Under the pieces are notes generated by a model. That model was not told where the DNA came from. It did no database searches and worked only from the letters and a program-made list of their open reading frames with translations. From Pseudomonadota bacterium (GTDB taxonomy: Bacteria > Myxococcota_A > Polyangia > Polyangiales > Polyangiaceae): a stretch of 17,408 bases of DNA. Location of the stretch: assembly GCA_023402175.1 (NCBI GenBank), contig JAEXCN010000272.1, positions 1 through 17,408 of the forward strand. The letters run 5' to 3'. Shown here piece after piece: positions 1 through 6,882 of this stretch (position 1 is the first letter of the stretch; every line of letters begins with the position of its first letter). A program made the translations under genes and the position numbers.

Positions 1-477
1 ACGGAGGGACACCTGCCGGAAGGGCGTCCGTACCGCTCGATCCCGAGCGACGGCGGGAAGTGGAACCTCGTCCGCTGGCAGAACAACAGCGAGCACGGCA
101 GCGACGACGGCGTCTACAAGTTCCCTGCGACCGTCCAGGAGATTGGAAAGATGCGCGTGCGCGAGGCCGCCGAGCAGGAGACGGGACAGTCGGTCGTCGT
201 CTTCGACGATGCGACGATCACGATCCGCGTTCCGTGGACGCTCCTCCAGGTCACTGATCCTTCGGAGCTGCGCGTCCTCGACGACGACCCGTCGACGAGG
301 CCACGCGAGACGACGATCACGGAAGGCTTCCGGATCGCGGTCTCGCTCGATGACGAGCTCGTCGAGACGCCGCGCCTGCGATGGCCTGGCTGGGAGACCG
401 TGCCGCCGTACAAGGAGGCAAAGAAGCTCGCCTACGCGATCTTCGCCGAGGGCCTCCGCGCCATTCCCGATCGCTGA
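1..477 (+). CDS. C-terminal part of an unrecognised protein (5' end outside window)
   Basis: The reading frame is open from the first base of the window to a TGA at 475-477, so this is the last 158 residues of a longer protein. An internal ATG at 151 is not needed as a start, because the frame upstream reads well (for example GGKWNLVRWQNN and DDGVYKFPATVQEIGKMRV). The visible part looks like a folded C-terminal domain: alternating hydrophobic strands (VVVFDDATITIRVPWTLLQV), an acidic segment ending DDDPSTRPRETT, another strand pair, then an aromatic stretch (RWPGWETVPPYKEAKKL) and a final helix. No transmembrane segment or catalytic motif is seen. I do not recognise the family and assign no function. 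It ends about 100 bases before a convergent lipoprotein gene, with a strong hairpin between them. Confidence 0.75.
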   Translation, partial: TEGHLPEGRPYRSIPSDGGKWNLVRWQNNSEHGSDDGVYKFPATVQEIGKMRVREAAEQETGQSVVVFDDATITIRVPWTLLQVTDPSELRVLDDDPSTRPRETTITEGFRIAVSLDDELVETPRLRWPGWETVPPYKEAKKLAYAIFAEGLRAIPDR

Positions 478-526
478 AGGCCGGAGCGCGCTGACGCCAC
501 GCGCCCGGAGGCGCGGTGAGACGGAC

Positions 527-548
527 GCGCCCGGAGCAGTCCGGGCGC
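527..548. terminator. Perfect 9-bp GC hairpin between convergent genes
   Basis: GCGCCCGGA (527-535) pairs perfectly with TCCGGGCGC (540-548) around a GCAG loop. It lies 50 bases after the stop at 477 and 31 bases before the stop of the convergent lipoprotein. No T-tract follows, so it may be a factor-assisted or bidirectional terminator or an RNA 3'-end protector. A second copy of GCGCCCGGAG at 501-510 could compete for the same right arm. A weaker stem (559-566 with 585-592) spans the lipoprotein stop codon. Confidence 0.45.
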
Positions 549-578
549 ACCTCTCGTGCGGACTGTCTCGCTGTAGCC

Positions 579-1115
579 CTACAAACAGTCCGGGCCGAGG
601 CAGTTCGAGACGACCGGAGCCTGCCCGCTCGCCATCGAGACGCTCGTCGTGCCGCCGTTTCGGATCGGACCCGTGCTGAAGCCGATCGGACCGCTGTTGA
701 ACGACGTGCTCGAGCCGATCGGACCCGTGCTGAAGCCCATCGGGCCGCTGTTGAACGACGTGCTCGAGCCAATCGGACCCGTGCTGAAGCCGACGGGGCC
801 GGTGCCGGTGCTCGTGCTGAACCCGACGGGGCCGGTGTTGAACGAAGAACCGGTGCCGAGCGACGTCCCGATCGTCCCGGTCCCGGCGCCGGTGCCGAGC
901 GCGGTGCCGAAGCCCGTCCCGAGCGCAGCCGTGCCGAAGTCCGCACCGGCGGCCGAGAACGCTGCCAGCGGCAGCGGGGCGCTCACCTCGCCGAGAGAGC
1001 CCTCGTCCGCAGTCGCCGCGTCGCCTGTCTCTGCCGCGCAGCCACCAAGGCCGAGCCCGAAGCCAAGGGCCATCAGGATCGCCGAGACCCGTTTCCAAGT
1101 GATGCAGGTAAACAT
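579..1115 (-). CDS. Gly/Ser/Thr-rich repeat lipoprotein
   Basis: A 178-residue secreted lipoprotein. The start is well supported: GGAGG (reverse complement of 1125-1129) lies 9 bases before the ATG. The N-terminus has a hydrophobic signal segment ending in LGGC, so Cys26 is the likely lipidated residue. The mature part is low-complexity: GTG/GTA-type Gly-Thr repeats, then units such as GFSTGPIGSSTSFNSGP repeated about two and a half times, encoded by a 54-bp DNA tandem repeat. The protein ends with two cysteines in SNCLGPDCL. There is no enzymatic motif. The composition suggests a flexible outer-membrane or surface-exposed protein, but its role is unknown. The gene stands alone, with a 510-base non-coding stretch upstream. 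Repeat number could vary between strains. Confidence 0.8.
   Translation of the reverse strand: MFTCITWKRVSAILMALGFGLGLGGCAAETGDAATADEGSLGEVSAPLPLAAFSAAGADFGTAALGTGFGTALGTGAGTGTIGTSLGTGSSFNTGPVGFSTSTGTGPVGFSTGPIGSSTSFNSGPMGFSTGPIGSSTSFNSGPIGFSTGPIRNGGTTSVSMASGQAPVVSNCLGPDCL
664..792 (-). repeat. 54-bp in-frame tandem repeat (about 2.4 copies)
   Basis: Copies at 664-717 and 718-771 differ at only three positions, and a third copy is recognisable for its first 21 bases from 772. The period of 54 bases equals 18 codons, so the reading frame is kept. Within each unit a shorter sub-repeat is visible (ATCGGACC followed by G/T-rich sequence, twice per unit). It encodes the FSTGPIG/SFNSGP units of the lipoprotein. 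Confidence 0.85.
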
Positions 1116-1625
1116 GTCGAGTTACCTCCGTGCGACCGGGGCCTTCTGCACTCGGAGGACCACGAGCGCGCGTGTAGTGAATGGAGCCCGACCGTCGCGA
1201 CCGGAGCGCCTGCGAGGTCCGAGCCCATACGCCAGGCGAGCCGATTTTTCGTGGCGCGCGGCGCGAGCTCGAACGAGGGCTGCGTGCTCGGCTCCTCCGC
1301 TTTTGTTCCCGCGCTCGACGAGACGACGTCGAAAACGCTGCCTGGCCGCGGAAGACGAGGTCACGTGCGGTAGAGGCGAATCACGCTCGCGTGCTGCGGT
1401 TCCGAGTGCTCGCGGTGCCACCGCTCCCTGGTCGCGAACCGCCGCGCACGAGTCCGTCTCTTCGCGTTCACGCCGTCGCGCGCGAGCTCGGCCCTCGGCG
1501 AGCGGTCGGTCGCCGCTCGTGCCGCCTCGATCACGCGATGGCGCGTGCTGCGATCACTCGGTCGCGCGCCCGTGTGCGGCGAGCAGCTTCTCGAGCCGCG
1601 ATGGAGCTCGGCCTGCTCCGGCTCG
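1116..1625. other. 510-base intergenic stretch with no credible gene
   Basis: This lies between the lipoprotein start and the stop of the HAD gene, so it holds the 5' region of the lipoprotein gene (Shine-Dalgarno at 1125-1129). The longer open frames here are Arg/Ala/Ser-rich with no domain-like pattern or good ribosome binding site, and I reject them. I see no RNA gene, clear promoter hexamers or repeat in it. Confidence 0.6.
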
Positions 1626-2300
1626 TCAGTTGACCGACTTCTTGTCGAGCGTGAGCACCGGCCAGCCGTAGGTGCGGGCGAGGCGCTGCAGCTTGCTGTC
1701 CGGGTTCACGGCGGCCGGGTGACCGACGACGCTCAGCATCGGGACGTCCGAGTAGCTGTCCGAATACGCGAAGCACTCGTCGAGATCGTGCCCGTGCGCG
1801 CGCGCGTGCTCGCGGATGAGACGTGCCTTCTCGGGGCCAGCGACGACGGGACGGAGGAGGCGGCCGGTCGCGAAGCCGTCCTTGATCTCGAGCTTGTTCG
1901 CGATGACGTGCGTCGCGCCGAGGTGATCGGCGAGGCGCTTCATCAGGAAGTCGAGCGCACCGGAGACGAGCACGACATCGTGCCCCTCGTCCCGGCTTCG
2001 CGCGACGAGGTCACGCGCGTGCGGGTAGATCGCGCGCTTCAGCACCGTGTCGAACGCGTCGTCGGCGAGGATGTGAAGGCGGTCCTGCGAGATGCCCTCG
2101 TACGAGGTGAAGAGCGCCTCGTTGAACATCCGCCGGTCCTGCAGCTCCGCCCAGATGAACTGCGGGCTCCTGAACGCGGCGCGAGCGAGCTTCTGCAGGC
2201 TGCGCATCGGCGTGCGCTGGTGCATCAAGTAGAAGAGGGTCGGGTGCACGAGGTTCGTGCGTACGAGCGTCCCGTCGACGTCGAAATAGCTGGCTGCCAC
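1626..2300 (-). CDS. HAD-IB family hydrolase (phosphoserine-phosphatase-like)
   Basis: A 224-residue haloacid-dehalogenase phosphatase of subfamily IB. All four HAD motifs are visible. Motif I is FDVDGTL with Asp7 (nucleophile) and Asp9 (acid/base). Motif II is VLVSGA with Ser113. Motif III is Lys158 in GPEKARLI. Motif IV is YSDSYSDVPML with Asp181 and Asp185 for Mg2+. The helical cap between motifs I and II (about residues 15-95) fits the C1-cap SerB/CicA-like group. The end also fits that group (AVNPDSKLQRLARTYGWPVL). The chosen start is a GTG, because the catalytic motif begins only six residues later and AGGG lies six bases upstream. The open frame continues far upstream, but only as antisense-like shadow of ligD. 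It lies 71 bases downstream of ligD on the same strand. The substrate cannot be told from sequence; a small phosphomonoester such as phosphoserine or a lipid-phosphate head group is possible. Confidence 0.88.
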   Translation of the reverse strand: MAASYFDVDGTLVRTNLVHPTLFYLMHQRTPMRSLQKLARAAFRSPQFIWAELQDRRMFNEALFTSYEGISQDRLHILADDAFDTVLKRAIYPHARDLVARSRDEGHDVVLVSGALDFLMKRLADHLGATHVIANKLEIKDGFATGRLLRPVVAGPEKARLIREHARAHGHDLDECFAYSDSYSDVPMLSVVGHPAAVNPDSKLQRLARTYGWPVLTLDKKSVN

Positions 2301-2371
2301 GGCATGCCCTAAGTGGCGCGGTATGTCCGTGGAGTCAAGCGGGGCGCGCGCCTCGTCCCGGCTACTCGCGT

Positions 2372-4765
2372 TCAGCCGCCGCGTCGGGGACGCGTCCGGG
2401 CAGGGGATTCCGGCCCTCGCGGCACGATCGTGGCGAGCCGCTGGACGGCGCCCGGAACGTCGGGCTCCGCGCCGAGGAGCCCTCGCAAGAGATCGCCGCG
2501 GCGCGCGATCCGCACCGGAACCGACTCGATCGTGAAGGCGCGTGGATCGAGGTCGGACGTCACTTCGTCCCACGTGAGCGGCGTCGAGACGGTCGCCCCG
2601 GGAACCGCACGGACGGAGTACGGCGCCACGATCGCGCGTGACGTCCCGGTCTGGCCGGTGTCGACGTAAACCTTGTCGCCGCGCTTCGTCACGAGTCGGT
2701 CCATCGTCGCGAGGTCCGGGTGACGCTCGACGAGCAGGCGCCCGAGCAGATCGGCGAGCGCACGGGCCGTGTCGAAGCTCTGGTTCGGGCCGAGCGGCAC
2801 GAGGACGTGGAGCCCCGTCTGTCCGGACGTCTTCGGGAAGCCTGGCAGCCCGATCTCGTCGAGGAGCGACCGCAGCGTCTGCGCGAGCGTCACCGCATGG
2901 CGGAGCTCGGACTGCTTCACGTCGAAGTCGATCGTGAAGAAGTCCGCGCGCGACAGATCCGGTGCGCGGCTCGCGAGGACGTGCAGCGGAATGCACCCGA
3001 GGTTTGCGATGTAGACGAGCGTCGAGGGATCCTCGACGAGGAAGACGCGCTTCGTCGTCTTCGGAGGCGGAGGCGAGCCCGCGCGCGCTGCAGGCGAGCT
3101 CTCGCGCGCTGCGGGCGAGCTCGATCCGACGAAGCTCTCGTCGACGTCGCGGAGCGTGAGCGTCCGAACCCAGGCCGGCATGCCGACCGGGACGTTCCAC
3201 TGGAAGAAGCTCTTGCCGTGGATACCGTCCGGATAGCGCACGAGGATGACGGGACGGTCGCGGAGATACGGGACGAGCACCTCGGCGATGCTCGCGTAGT
3301 AATCGACGAGGTCTCCCTTGGTGAACGCCCGCACCTTGGCCTTTGGTTCGGCCGGCCAGAAGACCTTCTCGCGGTTCGAGACCACGACCTGCCGGAGCGC
3401 GGTCCGTCGATCCTGCGCGCGATGATCGATCGCCGCGTGCGACTTCGGCGGGATGCCCGTCGAGAGCAGCGTCCAGGTGCCTGCGCCTTCCGTGTATGCG
3501 GAGCCCTTCGCCTTCGCGACCACGGCAGCGATGCCCAGCGACGCGCACGTCGTGAGGACGCGTGTCTCGTCGCCTTCGAGCGTCGTCGCCGAACGCAGGA
3601 AGCCGAGCGGCGGCAAGAGCCTGGACACGATCGCGCGCCTGTCCTCGAGCTTCAGTGGACGCGTGTCGAGGTCATCCAGTGCGAGCACGTCTTTCACGAC
3701 GAGAACGACGGGCGTGCTCGTCACTGCCCGATGAGTGTCTCCCTTCGCGATGCGCGCGACGCGCTGCGCGAGAAGAGGCAGGTTGGGATGACCGGTTGCG
3801 TCGAACGCAACGAGCTCGCCGTCGAGTGAGAACTTCTCGACGGGCAGAGCGCGAAGCGCGCGCACCACATCGGGGTAGAAGGCCTCGATGCGCTCGGACG
3901 TTTCCCCTGTCCACGCGCGCAGCGCGACGACGTCACCGTCGCGCACGGCGAGCACGCGAGGTCCGTCGAGCTCCGCGTCGTAGATCGTGTTCGCCTTCGT
4001 CGCTGCGTCTGCGGGAGCGGTCGCTGCGATCGCCAGCGGACAGCTCTCTCGGGCGAGCAGCTCGGAGACGAGCGCCGCGTTCTTCTTCGCTCCGAGCGCG
4101 CGGGCGCACGCGACGTGCTGGCGCGCGATCGCTTCGCGCTGCTCGAGCTCTTCGACGGTCAGCCCGGAGAGGACGGACCTCGGCAGCTCGTCGATGATCT
4201 TTCGCGAAGGATCGGCGGCCTCGTCTTGCTTCTTGAAGAACAGCCATTCGTTCCCGGTCTCGCCCTTCGCGAGCTTCACGAAGGCCCAGCGCCCACGCAG
4301 CTTCATCCCTCGCAGCTCGACGTGCAGCTTGCCTTGCGCGAGCTCGACCTCGGCTGGCCCCTCGAGGTAAGCCACCGATCCGCGATCCCACGCGATCATC
4401 GGCCCCGCGCCGTACTGACCGTCCGGGATGACGTCCTCGAAGTCGAGGTACTCGATCGGATGATCCTCCGTGTTGACGGCGAGCGCCTTCTTCGCGGGAT
4501 CGAGGCTCGGCCCGTGTGGAACTGCGAAGCTCAGGAGGACGCCGCCGACCTCGAGTCGAACGTCGTAATGGCGTCGCGTGGCGTCATGCAGATGGACGAC
4601 GAACGCGCCGGACTCGGTCTGCGTTCCCTGCGTTCCCTGCGCTTCCTGGTCCGACGACCACAATGCGCTCCGGCGAACCGGCATCTCGTCGCCGAACGGT
4701 TCGTTCGTGACGCCGGGGGCGCGCTTGTCGCGGTACGTGCCGAGCTTCTTCGGATCCCGGGGCAT
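2372..4765 (-). CDS. ligD: LigD-type end-joining protein: phosphoesterase, degenerate ligase core, polymerase
   Basis: A 797-residue protein with the PE-LIG-POL order of Pseudomonas LigD, the bacterial non-homologous end-joining enzyme. PE (about 50-190) keeps the metal and catalytic residues His60, His66, Asp68, Arg70 and His102 (EDHP). POL (about 463-740) keeps the Asp613-x-Asp615 pair, TSG...GLHV (647-654) and Asp702, so nucleotidyl transfer looks intact. The middle adenylyltransferase region (about 255-440) is degenerate. Motif I, normally KxDG, reads E265-L-D-G. DGE (315-317) is kept. Motif IV is AAVVAK instead of EGVIAK. Motif V is W431-TLLST with no lysines. The OB-fold that should follow is missing: only about 30 residues separate W431 from POL. 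POL also carries a Pro/Ala/Ser insertion (548-568) with SSPAAR repeated twice. The start ATG lacks a clear Shine-Dalgarno. No ku gene is in the window. I infer an end-processing and gap-filling enzyme that needs a separate ligase. Confidence 0.9.
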   Translation of the reverse strand: MPRDPKKLGTYRDKRAPGVTNEPFGDEMPVRRSALWSSDQEAQGTQGTQTESGAFVVHLHDATRRHYDVRLEVGGVLLSFAVPHGPSLDPAKKALAVNTEDHPIEYLDFEDVIPDGQYGAGPMIAWDRGSVAYLEGPAEVELAQGKLHVELRGMKLRGRWAFVKLAKGETGNEWLFFKKQDEAADPSRKIIDELPRSVLSGLTVEELEQREAIARQHVACARALGAKKNAALVSELLARESCPLAIAATAPADAATKANTIYDAELDGPRVLAVRDGDVVALRAWTGETSERIEAFYPDVVRALRALPVEKFSLDGELVAFDATGHPNLPLLAQRVARIAKGDTHRAVTSTPVVLVVKDVLALDDLDTRPLKLEDRRAIVSRLLPPLGFLRSATTLEGDETRVLTTCASLGIAAVVAKAKGSAYTEGAGTWTLLSTGIPPKSHAAIDHRAQDRRTALRQVVVSNREKVFWPAEPKAKVRAFTKGDLVDYYASIAEVLVPYLRDRPVILVRYPDGIHGKSFFQWNVPVGMPAWVRTLTLRDVDESFVGSSSPAARESSPAARAGSPPPPKTTKRVFLVEDPSTLVYIANLGCIPLHVLASRAPDLSRADFFTIDFDVKQSELRHAVTLAQTLRSLLDEIGLPGFPKTSGQTGLHVLVPLGPNQSFDTARALADLLGRLLVERHPDLATMDRLVTKRGDKVYVDTGQTGTSRAIVAPYSVRAVPGATVSTPLTWDEVTSDLDPRAFTIESVPVRIARRGDLLRGLLGAEPDVPGAVQRLATIVPRGPESPARTRPRRGG

Positions 4766-4974
4766 CGAGATTTCGTTTTTGACGCCGTGCGCTCGGTGAG
4801 GCGCCGTGCGTCATGAGGACTGGAGTTCGTTCGCCGCTGCGTGCTGTCGGCTACAGCGGCCCGTGTAGAAATCGAGACGTTATGCAGTGAAGTGCGCACC
4901 GCGCTTCGCGGGCACGACGAAGTTTCCAACAACTTGGGCGAGACCCCAACCACCCGCGAGGAGGGGCATACGCT

Positions 4975-5205
4975 TTGCGTTCAGTGAGGATCGTCATGAG
5001 CTACCCACTGTCCGCAAAGTCTGAAGCCGCAACGCGTCGTCTTCCGGTCGCTCACAAGCGTGGAGGCGGATTGCGCGATGCGTCGAGCGAAGCGCGCGCT
5101 CGGGCCAATGCTGCAGCTCGCGCCAGCGAATCGCGACTGCAGGCTGCGGTCGTTCGTCCCGACAAGGGATCGGACCCGTACGCCGACGTTCCCTGCACCG
5201 ACTGA
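4975..5205 (+). CDS. Small basic hypothetical protein
   Basis: A 76-residue frame beginning with TTG. It is preceded by a strong Shine-Dalgarno-like run, GAGGAGGGG (4958-4966), eight bases upstream. An in-frame ATG at 4996 also has GTGAGG six bases before it, so either start is possible. The protein is rich in Arg, Ala and Ser, with a predicted central helix (SSEARARANAAARASESRL) and an acidic tail ending YADVPCTD. No signal peptide, membrane segment or known motif is present. Third-position GC is lower than in the neighbouring genes, which weakens the case. It ends six bases from the stop codon of the convergent glycosyltransferase, a tight packing that mildly supports it. Function unknown. 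Confidence 0.42.
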   Translation: MRSVRIVMSYPLSAKSEAATRRLPVAHKRGGGLRDASSEARARANAAARASESRLQAAVVRPDKGSDPYADVPCTD

Positions 5206-5211
5206 GCGGCA

Positions 5212-6819
5212 TCACGGCGGGGGTGCTTTCGGATCTCGTTCCCCACCGACGCGTGGGGCTTCGGCCCGGGTGACCACGAAGACGGTGTGTCCACCGGCCT
5301 GCGTCCTCTCGACGCTCGCGTTCGCTCGCACGAGCGACGCTTCCGCTTCCGCGAGGCTCTCGCGTGAGCGGCCAGGATCGAACACGTACGCGAAGACCGG
5401 CGCCGCATCGAACGCGCGTCGGTACGGCGGGTACCGATCTTCGTTCGCATTCGTCGGCACGACGACGACGCGTTCTCCGAAGAGGAACGTCAGTCGATAC
5501 GACGCCCAGTAGTCGGCCTCGGCGTGCGTGATCCCGCGTGCGCGGAGCAGATCGAAGAGCGCGTAATCGTCGCGCAGCTCCGGCGTCTCGAGGACCGGCA
5601 GCGCCCCATGGACGAACGGTCCGTATCCGATCCATCCACAGAGCGCGGACGCAACGAGGTGCGGCGCCATCAGGATGGCGAAACGACGGCCACCGAGCAG
5701 CCGCGCAGCGGGCATCGACGCGAACGGCAGCATCGTCGTCAGCACCGCGAGGTAGCGCATCGAGAAGTGGTCCATGACCATGACCGATACGAGGAAGGCC
5801 GCGATCGCCACCGGATAGGTCATCGCGCCGACGAACCCGAGGCGCCGGATCGCGAGCGGGATCGACTTCGCCACGACGGCGCCGATTCCGAGGACGACGA
5901 TCCCGGCGGCGACGATTGCTCCGGTGATCTGCACCGCCTGCACGGGGATGGGTGCGTCCCACGGTTGGTAGTCCATCACGTTGCGTGCAAAGTACACTTT
6001 GTAGCTGAGCGCCCACGGCAGGCACTCGCGCACGAGCAGATCCCAGTTGTGCTCGAGCACCGACATCGTGAGCCCCATCGGACCGCTCTTCGCGCCCGCG
6101 CTGCGGTGGATGAGCGTGAAGGGGACGAGACCGGCGAGCGTCGCGATCCCGAACGCGGGTACGCGATGGGACGGGCTGTCGAACGCGACGAGCGCCCCGT
6201 AGCCGAGGACGATCGGAGCGAGCACCATCGGATACGGGTCCGCCGATACGGCGAGGCCGTAGAGCAATCCGCCGAGCACGAGCCAGCGCTTCGCCTTCTG
6301 GCCGAAAGCCGCGCGATCGATCGCGCAGAGCGCCGCAACGGCGAGCGTGATCGAGAGCTGGCGCGGGGGATAGAGCGCGTACGTGTGGATCGAGCTCGGC
6401 GCAAAGACGAGAGGCAGCGAGAGAAGGAGCGCGGTCCACGGTTCGAAGCGGCGGCGGACCGTGGCGAACACGAGCCACGTTGCGATGACGTGGAGCGTGA
6501 GCGACGAGAGCATGAGCGCCAGCGGCGTCGCCCCGGCGATCGCGAAGAACCCTGCCGCGACGAAGGCGTCCGCGGACGTCTGGTATCCGCTTCCCCAGAG
6601 AAACGCCGAGTACTCTCCGCGAAGGACGTGGATCGCCTGCAGCCCCACGACCGCTGCATCGGAGTTCGTCGAGCGCGCGTTCAGCAGCGGGGGGAGCCGG
6701 AACGCGTACGAGAGAAGGACCAGGATGCTCGTCGCCGCGGCCGCGACCTGCCTCTCGCCGCGCGCAGTGTGCGGCCGAATGCCGACATCCACTTCGCTCG
6801 AGGGAAGAGATCCCGCCAC
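5212..6819 (-). CDS. Polytopic membrane glycosyltransferase-like protein (GT-C type)
   Basis: About 535 residues, with a multi-span membrane N-terminal two thirds and a soluble C-terminal tail. Hydrophobic spans are visible near residues 26-46, 75-100, 105-125, 135-155 and onwards (for example ALMLSSLTLHVIATWLVF, ITGAIVAAGIVVLGIGAVV, VAIAAFLVSVMVM). The first extracytoplasmic loop holds RSTNSDAAVVGLQA with Asp54. This matches the SDEAVVGL-type loop with a conserved Asp in GT-C polyprenol-phosphate-sugar transferases (PMT/ArnT/GT39-like). The tail (about 440-535) contains an α/β-looking region (FGERVVVVPTN, FAYVFDPGRS) ending in KAPPP. It probably adds a sugar from a lipid carrier to a lipid or protein in the periplasm; donor and acceptor are unknown. 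The GTG at 6819 gives the longest N-terminus; a GTG at 6792 is possible, and neither has a strong ribosome site. It is divergent from the kinase gene with a gap of about 63 bases. Confidence 0.72.
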   Translation of the reverse strand: MAGSLPSSEVDVGIRPHTARGERQVAAAATSILVLLSYAFRLPPLLNARSTNSDAAVVGLQAIHVLRGEYSAFLWGSGYQTSADAFVAAGFFAIAGATPLALMLSSLTLHVIATWLVFATVRRRFEPWTALLLSLPLVFAPSSIHTYALYPPRQLSITLAVAALCAIDRAAFGQKAKRWLVLGGLLYGLAVSADPYPMVLAPIVLGYGALVAFDSPSHRVPAFGIATLAGLVPFTLIHRSAGAKSGPMGLTMSVLEHNWDLLVRECLPWALSYKVYFARNVMDYQPWDAPIPVQAVQITGAIVAAGIVVLGIGAVVAKSIPLAIRRLGFVGAMTYPVAIAAFLVSVMVMDHFSMRYLAVLTTMLPFASMPAARLLGGRRFAILMAPHLVASALCGWIGYGPFVHGALPVLETPELRDDYALFDLLRARGITHAEADYWASYRLTFLFGERVVVVPTNANEDRYPPYRRAFDAAPVFAYVFDPGRSRESLAEAEASLVRANASVERTQAGGHTVFVVTRAEAPRVGGERDPKAPPP

Positions 6820-6882
6820 GCGCGCGTACGATAGGTAAACCCGCTGCTGTGCGCCAGGCAGTCGGTTGGTACGATCGAAGGG

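Noticed and set aside
151..477. ATG at 151 as the start of a 108-residue protein
   Set aside because: The frame is open and protein-like from base 1, so the ATG is internal to a longer gene.
1181..1633. 150-codon plus-strand frame in the first long intergenic region
   Set aside because: Arg/Ala-rich, no ribosome site, overlaps the end of the HAD gene, no domain-like pattern.
2301..3548. Long upstream extension of the HAD reading frame (to 640 codons)
   Set aside because: It runs through the real ligD gene in another frame and is Arg/Pro-rich. The HAD fold starts at the GTG at 2300.
2720..3829. 369-codon plus-strand frame opposite ligD
   Set aside because: Antisense shadow of well-conserved LigD domains; no ribosome site and no recognisable domain.
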